From contig NZ_JAOTJC010000006.1 in the NCBI RefSeq assembly GCF_025628895.1, forward strand, positions 107,495-171,494: 64,000 nucleotides of DNA, read 5' to 3'. The notes beneath the pieces were generated by a model. It made no database searches. It saw only the letters and a list, made by a program, of their open reading frames with translations, and was not told the DNA's origin. Below are positions 27,824 through 37,629 of the stretch, piece by piece. Both the position numbers and the translations under genes were made by a program. Position 1 is the stretch's first letter. Each line of letters starts with the position of its first letter. The stretch comes from Alteromonas salexigens (GTDB lineage Bacteria > Pseudomonadota > Gammaproteobacteria > Enterobacterales > Alteromonadaceae).

Positions 27824-29172
27824 TGCTGACCTGCTGGTAAATCTGGCCGCTCATAACGGCGAATTTCAACCACCACGCCGAACAAAGGGTGGTCAAAATA
27901 ATGCAGTTGTTTACTGATAACCCGCCGTAACTGCTTCAGTGGCACCGACGCCAGTTTATACTCCGGGGCGCTGCCATTTTCTGTGCCCTGCACAGGTACC
28001 GGCTGACGATAAAATAATTCACTGTCGATATGCAGGTAAGGTACCCGGTTTATATATTTCAGAAACACCCGCATATAGCCGTCGACTTCCCAGATAGGCG
28101 TGTGCTCGTCAATGTGACGTATCGGGCCTGGCTCATCTGTGCGGACTTCTTGCTGGCGTTGCTGCAGCACCTCTGAGAAATCCACCGGCGTATTGGCATT
28201 CAAACGGGTCTGTAATTCACCGAAAAAGTTGTCCCCCAGTAAGCTGCGGGGCTCTGCTTCCGGTTGCTCGGAGACGAGCGGGGTTTCCACGGGGCCGTCT
28301 GACTTCTCTGTACCCAGCAGGGTAAACTGGGAAGCATAATTTTTGCCGGCAAAAAGCCTTACCCGGGCGGCATTTTCCTGTCCAAACATCACTTCTTGCC
28401 GCCAGGTGACATGCAGCAGACGATTAAGATCGCGGGACCGCCGGATCTGTGCAGACAGCTTTTCTAACTCTCTGGCATCGACAGACAACAAGTGGGCGTG
28501 GGCGGCTCTTGGCCAGTCATTGCCATTCAGCTCTACCGGTAACTGATCAGGCGCGGGCAGACGGTTATCGGGAGTATGCCGCTGCCACCCTTGCTGGGTA
28601 TATGCCAGCCAGGGCGGGTTATCTTCGCAATAACGGAAACGGGGCACCGTTACCGGCTCAATGTTTTCAATACCGCTGAAGCTTATCCAGTATGAGGCAA
28701 TCTGCTGATCATCTGGTGCCGGGGGCGCGCTGCCGGGTTCGTCCGCAGGCAGGCGGGTCACCACGCCACTGCCACCGCCAGAGAGCGTGGCAGGTGTATC
28801 GGTGATGATATTTGTGTGCTGTGGTTTGGCGTCTGCTGCTTGCATAACGTCGCCATACCGGGCAACAAGATCGTCCAGAGGCAAGGGTGGCGCATACAGG
28901 GGCGCATCGCTGCCATCACACCGGGCCAGGCCTTGCTTCAGTCTGCTGATATCCGGGTGAACAACATCACCAATCACGTCCGCGTCGGCGGTAGCAGGAT
29001 AAACGTTGTCTGCCAGCTCGAACTGCTCTTCCAGCTGAGAAAGGGCGGTGTTGCGATCAAAAATTATTACTTCGACGTCAAACCACCATTCTTCGGCGGC
29101 TTTTGCGGGTAACATAACACTACTCAGTGCTAAAGCACTGGCAAGCACAGTGCCTGCACGGGACACATTCAT
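27820..29172 (-). CDS. csiV: CsiV-family periplasmic protein
   Basis: 450 residues with a signal peptide ending near LPAKAAE. The mature protein opens with EEWWFDVEVIIFDRNTALSQL, the hallmark of CsiV, which in Vibrio binds peptidoglycan and activates the outer-membrane lipoprotein partner LpoA of PBP1A. The C-terminal part has IWEVDGYMRVFLKYINRVPYLHID and the end motif HPLFGVVVEIRRYE. The central part is low in sequence conservation and rich in Pro, Gly and Asp. The gene follows mfd within two bases, and this order is frequent in Alteromonadales. Confidence 0.85.
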   Translation of the reverse strand: MNVSRAGTVLASALALSSVMLPAKAAEEWWFDVEVIIFDRNTALSQLEEQFELADNVYPATADADVIGDVVHPDISRLKQGLARCDGSDAPLYAPPLPLDDLVARYGDVMQAADAKPQHTNIITDTPATLSGGGSGVVTRLPADEPGSAPPAPDDQQIASYWISFSGIENIEPVTVPRFRYCEDNPPWLAYTQQGWQRHTPDNRLPAPDQLPVELNGNDWPRAAHAHLLSVDARELEKLSAQIRRSRDLNRLLHVTWRQEVMFGQENAARVRLFAGKNYASQFTLLGTEKSDGPVETPLVSEQPEAEPRSLLGDNFFGELQTRLNANTPVDFSEVLQQRQQEVRTDEPGPIRHIDEHTPIWEVDGYMRVFLKYINRVPYLHIDSELFYRQPVPVQGTENGSAPEYKLASVPLKQLRRVISKQLHYFDHPLFGVVVEIRRYERPDLPAGQQ

Positions 29173-29174
29173 AA

Positions 29175-32100
29175 TTAGCGCGACTCCTTGGCAAAATCCG
29201 CGATGATGTCTTCAACCACTTGTAACCGTTCTTTGGCTGATTCGGTTTGTGACACAATACGTAACTTCTGGCTGCCTTCAAACCTGAAAGTTTGCGGTTT
29301 GGTTTGAACCAACTGGATAATATAGCCGGGATCCACAGAGGTAGATTCCTTAAACTCTATGGTGCCACCCTGAGCAGACAAATCAATCTTCAGTATGCCC
29401 AGTGCTTTTGCTTTCAGTTTAAGCTCGGCCACGTGGATAAGGTTTTTAGCGGCATCTGGTAACAGACCGAAGCGATCAATGCACTCAACCTGAAACTCAT
29501 CAATGTCTTCCTGCGAAGTGCATGATGCCAGACGTTTGTACAACGAGAGACGGGTGTTTACATCGGCGATATAGTCTTCCGGCAATAGCGCAGGAATTTT
29601 CAAATCCACTTCTGTTTGCGCTGACAGGGCGTCGTCCAGCGAGGGTTCTTTGCCTTCTTTTAACGCCGTGACGGCTTGATCCAGCATATCCATGTACAGA
29701 CTGAAGCCAATACTGGCAATTTGTCCGGACTGATCATCACCTAACAGCTCACCGGCGCCACGGATTTCCAGGTCGTGGGTGGCCAGCGCAAAGCCGGCGC
29801 CCAAGTCTTCAAGCTGGGAAATGGCATCCAGTCGCTTGGCGGCGTCCCGGGTCATGCGCTTGGGATGGGGTGTGAGCAGGTAGGCATAAGCCTGGTGATG
29901 TGAGCGGCCAACGCGCCCCCGCAACTGGTGCAATTGGGCCAGGCCAAGGTGATCAGCGCGGTCCATGATAATGGTATTGGCGGTGGGGACGTCGATTCCG
30001 GTCTCGATGATAGTGGTACACACCAGCACATTATACCGCTGGTGGTAGAAGTCGCTCATTACGCCTTCCAGATCCCGCTCACGCATCTGTCCGTGCCCCA
30101 CCGCAATGCGGGCTTCAGGCACAATTTCGGCAATTTCTTCCGCAGTACGGGCGATGGTTTCCACCTCGTTGTGGAGGAAGTACACCTGTCCGCCCCGCAA
30201 AATCTCTCGCATTACTGCTTCGCGAATAATGGCTTTATTTCGTTGCTGAACAAAGGTTTTGATTGATAACCGACGGGCTGGGGCGGTAGCAATAATAGAT
30301 AAATCGCGCATTCCCGACAGCGCCATATTCAGCGTTCGGGGAATGGGGGTTGCCGTGAGGGTGAGGATGTCTACATCGGCCCGTAGCGTCTTCAGCTTTT
30401 CTTTCTGACGCACACCGAAGCGATGCTCTTCATCAATAATCACCAGTCCCAGATCGGCAAATTTAATGTCGCTGGAGAGCAGCTTGTGAGTGCCCACGAC
30501 GATATCAACGTTACCGTTGGTAATGCCTTCTATGACCTCTTTTTGCGCTTTGCCACTGACAAAGCGGCTCATTACCTCGATACGGAAGGCCCAGTCCGCA
30601 AAGCGATCTTTAAAGTTTTCATAATGTTGCTGAGCGAGCAGGGTGGTTGGCACCAGAATGGCCACCTGCTTGCCCTGACTGGCAGCCAGAAAGGCGGCGC
30701 GCATGGCCACTTCCGTTTTACCGAAGCCCACATCACCGCAAACCAGACGATCCATCGCCTGAGGGCTTCCCATATCCTGAATCACAGCGTTGATTGCCTG
30801 CAGCTGATCGGCGGTTTCTTCAAACGGGAAACTATCGGCAAATCGCTGATAATCTTCCCACTCAATGGGGTAAGCAAAGCCAGGCTTGGCGGCGCGGCGC
30901 GCGTATACGTCGAGCAGTTCAGCGGCCACATCACGAACCTTTTCGGCCGCTTTCTGCTTGGCTTTCGACCAGGCGTCATTGCCCAGCGAGTTAATTGGCG
31001 CATGGTCGGCATCGCCGCCGGTATAGCGTGAAATTAGGTGCAGCGACGCCACCGGCACGTAAAGTTTCGATTGTTTCGCATACTCTATGGCCAGGTATTC
31101 GGTGGTGACGCCGCCGGCATCCAGCGTCTGCATGCCAAGGTAGCGACCGACACCGTGATCCAGATGCACCACGGGCTGGCCCACCGATAATTCGGCCAGG
31201 TTGCGGATAATGGCACTTTCGTCGGTCTGGGTACGTTTTTCCCGGCGTCTGCGCTGGCTGACTTTATGGCCAAGCAGTTCGGTTTCGGTGATAAACAGCA
31301 GCTCACCCTGCTGGCCGCGCCAGCGAAAGCTGTGTTCTACCATGCCAATATCAATCCCCACCGGAATATCGCTGGCCATAAAGCTGGCAAAGCTTGTCGT
31401 GGGGGCAGGCTTGATACCGGCTTTGTTAAGTACGCTCAGCAAACTTTCCCGGCGACCCTGTGATTCGGCGCAAAAGAGCACTTTTGCCCCACTTTTCTGC
31501 GCATCCTCCAGGGTTGCCTGTAAGCGCGCAGCGGGTTGTTTCTTATTACTGTTAATGCCGATGTCATCGAGTTTTTCACAACCCAGGTTATGGAAGCCGG
31601 CTTTCTCCTCCAGCTCTCCCGACGACAGGCTGACTCGCGGCCAGCGCTTGATGTGCCCAAATAATTCGTTAATGGGCAGAAAGACCTGGTCGGGCGGTAA
31701 CAGCGGGCGAGCCGGGTTATAACGATGCTGTTCGTAGCGTTCATTCACATCGGCCCAGAAAAACTCACTGGCATCCTGGACATCACCGTGGATCAATACC
31801 AGTGAGTCGGCGTGCAGATAATCGAACAGTGACGCAGTGCGTTCAAAAAACAGCGGCAGGTAGGACTCGATGCCGCTGGGCATGGTGCCTTTGCTAACTT
31901 GGTAAAACACCGACTCTTTGGCGTTGCTGGCATCAAACCGATCCAGAAACTGCTGGCGGAACAGCGTTATGGCATCTTTGTCGGTAGGAAACTCCCGGGC
32001 GGGCAACAGTCTGATTTCGTCGACCGTTTCTCCCGAGCGCTGGGTGTCGGTGTCGAAGTAACGAATGGTGTCTATTTCGTCATCGAACAAATCGATTCGG

Positions 32101-32663
32101 AATGGCTTGTCGCTACCCATAGGGAACAGGTCGATAATGCTGCCCCTGATGGAGAACTCACTGTGGCTCATGACCTGACTGACATGCAGGTATCCGGCCT
32201 GTTCAAGGTTGCGGCGAAACTGATCCCGGTCCAGCTGATCGCCTTTATTCAGCATTAGCAGGTATTTCGCCAGATAGTCAGTAGGTGCCAGACGCTGCAT
32301 CAGGGTATTCACCGGCACGATAAAAATGCCGTCCCGTTGCTGAGTAAAGCGAAACAGCGTTTCCAGGCGTTGCGAGACAATATCCTGATGGGGCGAGAAG
32401 TTGTCGTAGGGAAGCGTTTCCCAGTCTGGGAACAGAGTTAACGGAGTCCCGTCATCCTGGAAGTACTCCAGCTCTTTTTCCAGCTTCAGCGCGGACGGGG
32501 TATCGGCGGTGATGAGTACCACCGGGCCCTGGTGCTGTTTTACCGCCTGACTGATGGCCAGCGCAGGGCTGCTGCCATGTAGCTGCCCCCAGTGCTGGTG
32601 ATCCTGGTTACCGGTCTCTTTACGCGTCTTGGGTAAAGGCAAAGAAAGTATCGTGGCTGTCAT
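29175..32663 (-). CDS. mfd: Transcription-repair coupling factor
   Basis: Displaces stalled RNA polymerase from DNA lesions and recruits UvrA. The 1162 residues are close to E. coli (1148). Visible regions in order are the UvrB-like N-terminal module (LFPDWETLPYDNFSPHQDI), the RNA-polymerase-interacting domain (LSVGQPVVHLDHGVGRYLG), the helicase core with Walker A (GDVGFGKTE, about residue 642) and DEEHRFGVRQ, the motif VI region (HQLRGRVGRS), and the C-terminal TRCF domain. It lies 40 bases downstream of the PilZ gene and two bases before csiV, forming a leftward operon. Confidence 0.97.
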   Translation of the reverse strand: MTATILSLPLPKTRKETGNQDHQHWGQLHGSSPALAISQAVKQHQGPVVLITADTPSALKLEKELEYFQDDGTPLTLFPDWETLPYDNFSPHQDIVSQRLETLFRFTQQRDGIFIVPVNTLMQRLAPTDYLAKYLLMLNKGDQLDRDQFRRNLEQAGYLHVSQVMSHSEFSIRGSIIDLFPMGSDKPFRIDLFDDEIDTIRYFDTDTQRSGETVDEIRLLPAREFPTDKDAITLFRQQFLDRFDASNAKESVFYQVSKGTMPSGIESYLPLFFERTASLFDYLHADSLVLIHGDVQDASEFFWADVNERYEQHRYNPARPLLPPDQVFLPINELFGHIKRWPRVSLSSGELEEKAGFHNLGCEKLDDIGINSNKKQPAARLQATLEDAQKSGAKVLFCAESQGRRESLLSVLNKAGIKPAPTTSFASFMASDIPVGIDIGMVEHSFRWRGQQGELLFITETELLGHKVSQRRRREKRTQTDESAIIRNLAELSVGQPVVHLDHGVGRYLGMQTLDAGGVTTEYLAIEYAKQSKLYVPVASLHLISRYTGGDADHAPINSLGNDAWSKAKQKAAEKVRDVAAELLDVYARRAAKPGFAYPIEWEDYQRFADSFPFEETADQLQAINAVIQDMGSPQAMDRLVCGDVGFGKTEVAMRAAFLAASQGKQVAILVPTTLLAQQHYENFKDRFADWAFRIEVMSRFVSGKAQKEVIEGITNGNVDIVVGTHKLLSSDIKFADLGLVIIDEEHRFGVRQKEKLKTLRADVDILTLTATPIPRTLNMALSGMRDLSIIATAPARRLSIKTFVQQRNKAIIREAVMREILRGGQVYFLHNEVETIARTAEEIAEIVPEARIAVGHGQMRERDLEGVMSDFYHQRYNVLVCTTIIETGIDVPTANTIIMDRADHLGLAQLHQLRGRVGRSHHQAYAYLLTPHPKRMTRDAAKRLDAISQLEDLGAGFALATHDLEIRGAGELLGDDQSGQIASIGFSLYMDMLDQAVTALKEGKEPSLDDALSAQTEVDLKIPALLPEDYIADVNTRLSLYKRLASCTSQEDIDEFQVECIDRFGLLPDAAKNLIHVAELKLKAKALGILKIDLSAQGGTIEFKESTSVDPGYIIQLVQTKPQTFRFEGSQKLRIVSQTESAKERLQVVEDIIADFAKESR

Positions 32664-32703
32664 GTCACCTTACTTAACTATTTATCGGGTTGGGGCCTGG
32701 CGT

Positions 32704-33309
32704 TTATTGCTCAGTGCCGTCCTGCTGCTGTCGGGTACGTTTGCGCAGCTGTTGAGACTGTAAGTGCAAACTGGCACGCACCAGAAGCTCCTGATCCTGT
32801 TCGCGGATCCGGTTAAAGAAGAACGCTATATGGTAGTCATTGTCGGATTGCTGGCAAGAAATTACTTCGCCGAAACAATAAATGGCTGCCGCCTCTTCAT
32901 CCAGGAACAGTTTGATTTCTGCTAATTGCCCCACTTTTACAGGTTCTTCGCTGGAGACGATCATTCCGCCACCGCCAAACTTTACTGTAGTCATGCGGTG
33001 CGCTGCATCATCCTGCTGATGCAGAATAAACGACATCATTAAATCGATTTTACGTGATTGATGATTCAGAAATTCCGCTAAAGCCTGAGCGTGATCGCCA
33101 AGCTGACGCAGCGGCCGAAGGGCCTTTGTTTCGACATCTGCCATTTCTGTGGCAATACGAAAGGCGTAGGGCATATGTTCTTCAAGCTGGTGATGCGGCG
33201 GTAATTCGGCGTCCTCTGCCAGTGGCACAACATTCACGTTGATGCGATGTGCAATCATGAAAAACTCGTCGAACTGAGCTTGTTTTTGCTCCAGCGTTAA
33301 TGTGTCCAT
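32704..33309 (-). CDS. PilZ-domain-like protein
   Basis: 201 residues. The N-terminal half is helical (LEQKQAQFDEFFMIAHRINV) and the C-terminal half resembles a PilZ beta barrel (MTTVKFGGGGMIVSSEEPVK, then DNDYHIAFFFNRI). Canonical PilZ proteins bind c-di-GMP through an RxxxR plus (D/N)xSxxG. Here only the second motif region is suggested (KFGGGGM), and the usual Arg pair is not evident, so binding may be lost. It is the first gene of the PilZ-mfd-csiV operon. Confidence in the PilZ assignment is moderate. Confidence 0.7.
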   Translation of the reverse strand: MDTLTLEQKQAQFDEFFMIAHRINVNVVPLAEDAELPPHHQLEEHMPYAFRIATEMADVETKALRPLRQLGDHAQALAEFLNHQSRKIDLMMSFILHQQDDAAHRMTTVKFGGGGMIVSSEEPVKVGQLAEIKLFLDEEAAAIYCFGEVISCQQSDNDYHIAFFFNRIREQDQELLVRASLHLQSQQLRKRTRQQQDGTEQ

Positions 33310-33504
33310 GGGCTGTCTCCTACCACCAAAATGTTGTGCGCACAGTAGCTTACACGTAGTATACCAGCATTACGAGTAAACCGCCGGGTTGCCGGGGTTG
33401 CCTGCCCGATTATGTCGCCTGGATCAGGCAGATAGCAGAGCATCCTCCCGCCAATCCCATTAATGTCACGCTAAAAACCATGGCGTGCTGCGAGTCAGAC
33501 AACT

Positions 33505-34704
33505 ATGTTTCAACCTGTCGCTGCCTTTGTGGCACTGCGTTATGCCACTGGCGGTAAGCACAACAGCTTCGTGGCGTTTATCAATAAGTTTTCGGTGGCC
33601 GGAATTGCGTTAGGGTTGATGGCGCTGATAGTGGTGTTGTCGGTCATGAACGGGTTTGAATCCCAGCTTAAAGACCGGGTGTTGGGGATCGTACCGCAAG
33701 TTGTCACTGCAGAGCCGGTACCGGCCGACGCGTTGACACAGCTGAATGGCGTGCGCGCCGCCATGGCGTTTCGCGAAACCGAAGGGGTGGTGCAGTCCCG
33801 GCAGGGGTTACGGGGGGTACAATTGCATGGCATTGAGCCAGAGGTCATGCACACGCACAGCATAGTCAGCGAGCATCTGCTCACCGGGCGCTTTAGCCAT
33901 CTGCAACCCGGCAGTTTCAATGTCATTCTCGGCAGAGCCCTTGCCACTCAGCTGGACATTCAGCCCGGGGACAGAGTCAGGGTTATGCTGGCGGGCGCCA
34001 GTATATACACTCCATTCGGGCGCATGCCCAGCCAACGCCTGGTAACCGTAGCCGGTATTTACGACGCGGGCTCGCAAATGGACAGCAAAGTTATTTTTAT
34101 GCATCTGGAGGATGTGGGTCGATTATTACGTCTGCCAGCTGCCAACCAGGCACCCACGCGGTTATTTTTACACGACGCCTTTAATTATCAACAGGTGGTG
34201 ACTCAGTTACAGCAACGGAACATTGCCAGCGAAAACTGGCGTAGCCGCCAGGGACCGCTATTCGATGCTGTAAAAATGGAAAAGAACATGATGTTTATGA
34301 TGCTGTTGCTGATTATTGCGGTGGCTGCATTTAACATTGTTTCCGCACTGGTGATGGTAGTGAGTGAAAAACACGGGGATATCGCCATTTTGCAAACGCA
34401 GGGCATGACCGGCACGCGGCTGATGATGGTATTTATGCTCAACGGTTTGTTTAATGGCGTTAAAGGCGCCGGCATCGGGCTGGTGACAGGGTTGCTTCTG
34501 GCATTTAACCTGAATGGCCTGTTAGCGTTAGTCGGAATACAGCTTGCTCTATCGGCTGACGGCGGCGGAGTGCCTGTTGCTGTGAATGCTGCGCAGGTAG
34601 TATGGGTAACAGTTTTTTCGCTGGCGTTGTGTGTGCTGGCCAGTCTTTACCCCGCGAGTCGCGCACTGCGGGTGAATCCGGCCAGGGCACTACAGAATGA
34701 GTAG
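33505..34704 (+). CDS. lolC: LolC/LolE-type ABC transporter permease
   Basis: 399 residues, the length of E. coli LolC. The N-terminus (MFQPVAAFVALRY, then GLMALIVVLSVMNGFESQLK) is the LolC/E hallmark. A large periplasmic loop follows (about 45-260), then three C-terminal membrane helices of the FtsX type. LolCDE extracts outer-membrane lipoproteins from the inner membrane. In enterics lolC is followed by lolD (ATPase) and lolE, but here the next gene is a phosphoribosyltransferase 92 bases away. The partner genes must be elsewhere, or this copy serves another role. The symbol is used with that caveat. Confidence 0.85.
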   Translation: MFQPVAAFVALRYATGGKHNSFVAFINKFSVAGIALGLMALIVVLSVMNGFESQLKDRVLGIVPQVVTAEPVPADALTQLNGVRAAMAFRETEGVVQSRQGLRGVQLHGIEPEVMHTHSIVSEHLLTGRFSHLQPGSFNVILGRALATQLDIQPGDRVRVMLAGASIYTPFGRMPSQRLVTVAGIYDAGSQMDSKVIFMHLEDVGRLLRLPAANQAPTRLFLHDAFNYQQVVTQLQQRNIASENWRSRQGPLFDAVKMEKNMMFMMLLLIIAVAAFNIVSALVMVVSEKHGDIAILQTQGMTGTRLMMVFMLNGLFNGVKGAGIGLVTGLLLAFNLNGLLALVGIQLALSADGGGVPVAVNAAQVVWVTVFSLALCVLASLYPASRALRVNPARALQNE

Positions 34705-34796
34705 CTAAGCCACTGAATATCGCACATTATGCCGTGCATTATTTGATGAATTTCACTATACTCCCGGTCTTTTCATATCCGGATCGGTGAGACGAC

Positions 34797-35360
34797 ATGC
34801 AAAAGAATTTTATTACCTCTCAGGCGCTTCTTCAGGACTCTTTTCGCCTTGCTGCCCAGGTTTATAATGACGGTTTTCGTCCCGATTTTATTGTAGGGAT
34901 TTGGCGCGGTGGTGCTCCTATTGGCATAGCAGTGCAGGAGTTCTTTGAATTTCAGGACACGCCAACGGATCATATTGCGGTGCGTACGTCCTCCTATTAT
35001 GGCATCAACAAGCAGTCTAAAGAGATACGTGTGCATGGTTTGCACTACCTGGTAGAGAACGCCAATGCCGGCGATAAATTGCTGATTGTCGATGACGTGT
35101 TTGACTCGGGCCGCAGTGTTGAGGCACTGATCAAGCAAGTGAAAAAGCTGATGCGTCTGAACATGCCTACCGACATCCGTATTGCCTGCCCATGGTACAA
35201 ACCTGCCAATAATAAGACCGACATTGAGCCTGATTATTTCGTTAATAAGAGTGACGAGTGGCTGGTGTTCCCCCATGAAATAGCGGGTTTAAGCGAAGCT
35301 GAAATTCGCGAGGGTAAATCAGAGCTTGCCGATGTAGTGAACATGCTGTTCCAGAAATAA
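34797..35360 (+). CDS. Purine-type phosphoribosyltransferase
   Basis: 187 residues. The PRPP-binding loop LLIVDDVFDSGRSVEAL (residues about 97-113) has the two acidic residues followed by D-S-G typical of type I phosphoribosyltransferases. The early FIVGIWRGGAPIG is the hood/PPi loop, and HIAVRTSSYYG a substrate region. It is usually annotated as a hypoxanthine-type enzyme. Together with deaminases at 2.3-7.7 kb it could recapture hypoxanthine, though it is far from that island. A TATACT -10 box lies at 34757-34762 without a good -35. A terminator follows. Confidence 0.82.
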   Translation: MQKNFITSQALLQDSFRLAAQVYNDGFRPDFIVGIWRGGAPIGIAVQEFFEFQDTPTDHIAVRTSSYYGINKQSKEIRVHGLHYLVENANAGDKLLIVDDVFDSGRSVEALIKQVKKLMRLNMPTDIRIACPWYKPANNKTDIEPDYFVNKSDEWLVFPHEIAGLSEAEIREGKSELADVVNMLFQK

Positions 35361-35379
35361 AAATCTGAGATATCCATTG

Positions 35380-35407
35380 AAAACGCCGGCATTTGCCGGC
35401 GTTTTTA
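35380..35407. terminator. Terminator between the phosphoribosyltransferase and CbiM-like genes
   Basis: AAAACGCCGGC pairs with GCCGGCGTTTT around ATTT, with a T-run rightward and an A-run that makes it work leftward as well. It lies between convergent genes. Confidence 0.9.
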
Positions 35408-35415
35408 GTGGTTCA

Positions 35416-36075
35416 CTACACTTTCGGGTCGAGGTAAAACTTATCGTGAAAAGTGTATACCCATTCCGGTTTATAAATAATCAGCAGCGTCATCACCACA
35501 CCGTTGATAAATGCCTCCGGAAAAACCACCAACGGTATTAGCTGCATGTAATTATTAATCACCGTATCCCAGCTGTAGATATTATCCAGTGCATAATAGC
35601 TGCCCACCAGCGCCAGTTTGAGCGCAATGACCAGCGCGGCCGGAAAAAAAGTACAGATGAAAATGTACACAAACAGGTGGCGGGGAATTTTGTGGAAGGA
35701 TATCCAGTACACCAGATACGAGACACACACCGGTATAACCACACCCAGCAGCCCGTTGATACCGAACATGGCCCAGCTTTCGTTGGCAGCAACCGTGGCC
35801 CCAAGCAGGGCCGCAATACCTGCGAATATGGCCAGCCGGAAGCCCAGGGTGAGGGTTAGGGCAGTCAGACACAGAAAATGCACATCCAGGCCTTCGAATA
35901 TACCGGCCCGGAATACCCATAAGAAACAGGTTAGTGCCGTGGCACCAAATAACACGTGCTGACGTTGTTTATCCCGGAGTAAAGCCGCCAGGGGCAGATG
36001 CCTGGCAAGATAGCTGAGCAATATTACTAACAGGACCCACCCTGACCCTTGCAGGGTGGTGAGAGAGTCAAACAT
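35416..36075 (-). CDS. CbiM-like energy-coupling-factor membrane protein
   Basis: A 219-residue multi-helix membrane protein. GLDVHFLCLTALTLTLGFRLAIFAG, given here in parts as GLDVHFLCLTAL and LTLGFRLAI, is the signature of the COG3235 group related to CbiM, the metal-binding component of cobalt and nickel ECF transporters. No ATPase (CbiO) or CbiQ gene is near, which is usual for this proteobacterial group, so the substrate and energy source are open. It ends three bases from xthA and shares its direction, and it is probably transcribed with it. Confidence 0.75.
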   Translation of the reverse strand: MFDSLTTLQGSGWVLLVILLSYLARHLPLAALLRDKQRQHVLFGATALTCFLWVFRAGIFEGLDVHFLCLTALTLTLGFRLAIFAGIAALLGATVAANESWAMFGINGLLGVVIPVCVSYLVYWISFHKIPRHLFVYIFICTFFPAALVIALKLALVGSYYALDNIYSWDTVINNYMQLIPLVVFPEAFINGVVMTLLIIYKPEWVYTFHDKFYLDPKV

Positions 36076-36077
36076 AC

Positions 36078-36887
36078 TTATATGTTGAAGGTGGCCCAGA
36101 TGGGGGCGTGGTCAGAGGGTTTCTCAATGCCACGTAATTCATAATCTATCCCGGCGTCGGTAAGCGCTGCGTGCACAGCCTTGGATGACAGAATAAGATC
36201 GATGCGCAGCCCGCGGTTGTCATTAAAGCCCTTTGAACGGTAATCGAACCAGCTGTACTGATCGTCAGTGTCAGGATACAGCGCGCGAAAGCTGTCATAT
36301 AACCCCCAGTCAAATACTCGCTCGATCCACTCTCGCTCAACCGGCAGGAAGCTGCATTTGCCGGTACGTAACCAGCGTTTTTTATTTTCTTCACCAATGC
36401 CGATGTCGGTGTCGCGGGAAGAAATATTCATATCGCCCATCACAATGACGTTATCCTCAGCACTGTGGTGCCCGTCCAGGTAACCCATCAGGTCAGCATA
36501 GAATTTGCGTTTGGCAGGAAATTTGGTTTCATGCTTTTCGTTCTCCCCTTGCGGGAAATAACCGTTCAGCACAGTGACGGGCTCGCCTTGCTTATTCTCC
36601 AGGGTCACCATGATCATTCGACGCTGGGCGTCTTCATCGTCGGTAGGAAAGCCACGCTGAACCGCTTTTGCCGGCTGTTTAGTCAACATTGCCACGCCAT
36701 AATGACCTTTCTGACCATGAAAATAGACATGGTAGCCCATCTCTTCTACCGCGCTGACCGGGAACTGCTCGTCATGGACCTTAATTTCCTGCAAACCAAT
36801 GACGTCAGGCTGATGTTTGTCTATAACTGCCTGTAACTGGTGTAAGCGGGCGCGAATACCGTTGATATTAAAAGAGATAACTTTCAT
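36078..36887 (-). CDS. xthA: Exodeoxyribonuclease III
   Basis: AP endonuclease and 3'-5' exonuclease of base excision repair. The 269 residues (E. coli 268) carry the full set of conserved motifs: [14 protein letters not shown], the metal ligand Glu in [15 protein letters not shown], the catalytic GDMNISS, and the active-site histidine in [10 protein letters not shown]. The CbiM-like gene follows within three bases. No operator for an oxidative-stress regulator was recognised upstream. Confidence 0.96.
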   Translation of the reverse strand: MKVISFNINGIRARLHQLQAVIDKHQPDVIGLQEIKVHDEQFPVSAVEEMGYHVYFHGQKGHYGVAMLTKQPAKAVQRGFPTDDEDAQRRMIMVTLENKQGEPVTVLNGYFPQGENEKHETKFPAKRKFYADLMGYLDGHHSAEDNVIVMGDMNISSRDTDIGIGEENKKRWLRTGKCSFLPVEREWIERVFDWGLYDSFRALYPDTDDQYSWFDYRSKGFNDNRGLRIDLILSSKAVHAALTDAGIDYELRGIEKPSDHAPIWATFNI

Positions 36888-36962
36888 AACTGACTGCTGA
36901 TAGAAAATAAGGGGGATATGCTAGCAAAGATCCATATAAGCTGGCAGCCCTTTTTGTCGCTG

Positions 36963-37547
36963 TCAGCTGGCTTCAGTAAGGTGCTCAGTAAGTTTATTCG
37001 CAGCACTACGCAGCTCCTCAAACAGCGTTTTCGCCACCAGGCAGCAGCGTTGTGTTTCGGATTCGTTAAGCTGAATGCCTGACGTGTAACGGCGGAATTC
37101 AGCCCAGTTCTTGCTGCATGCAGCCAGGCTGGCATAGTAGGCGGTCGGCTGGTGAGGATGCTGCTGGCTTAGCCAGCGCGCAATCATTTTACCGCCCATA
37201 GATGAACCCAGCCACACGTAGCCGCAGGCGAGTACATCGGCGCGGCAGGCTGACAGAGAAAGCGGGAAGTTGAAGGGGCTCGCTTGTGGGCCGGTGATCG
37301 TTGTACGGTCCCGTTCCAGTGCCTGCAGTATGGTATCGCAGTGTAGCATGTGCACCACGGGATGGGCGTGCAAGCCCTCCATCGCACTGGCTATCTCCCG
37401 ATGAAACCCATGCAGCACAGTAAGTACTTGCCCGTACTGCTGGCCAGAAAATGTGGCGCTCATTAATGCGTTGAAAGGTGGCGTATTTTCAAGCGCCGTA
37501 TGCTCTGCTGCTGTTGCCTGGCGCAGCCTGTCTAAAATTATGGTCAT
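36963..37547 (-). CDS. bphO: Heme oxygenase (biliverdin-forming), bacteriophytochrome partner
   Basis: 194 residues from the ATG at 37547, which has AGGA five bases upstream. It opens MTIILDRLRQATAAEHTALE, where the His at residue 16 is the expected proximal heme ligand, and keeps the helical heme-oxygenase fold (LTVLHGFHREI, then YVWLGSSMGGKMIAR with the conserved glycine helix). It converts heme to biliverdin, the chromophore of bacteriophytochromes. It is divergent from the phytochrome gene, with 82 bases between the two ATGs, so chromophore and apoprotein supply are probably co-controlled. Confidence 0.9.
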   Translation of the reverse strand: MTIILDRLRQATAAEHTALENTPPFNALMSATFSGQQYGQVLTVLHGFHREIASAMEGLHAHPVVHMLHCDTILQALERDRTTITGPQASPFNFPLSLSACRADVLACGYVWLGSSMGGKMIARWLSQQHPHQPTAYYASLAACSKNWAEFRRYTSGIQLNESETQRCCLVAKTLFEELRSAANKLTEHLTEAS

Positions 37548-37629
37548 AACGTCCTGAACATTGGTCACTTGGAGGGGACTGCGATACCCTGTCATTCATT
37601 AGAACATTAACTTTTTTTAAAGACAATCC

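Noticed and set aside
30423..31031. 202-codon open frame opposite mfd
   Set aside because: Antisense to a conserved helicase region, no ribosome site, no family features.
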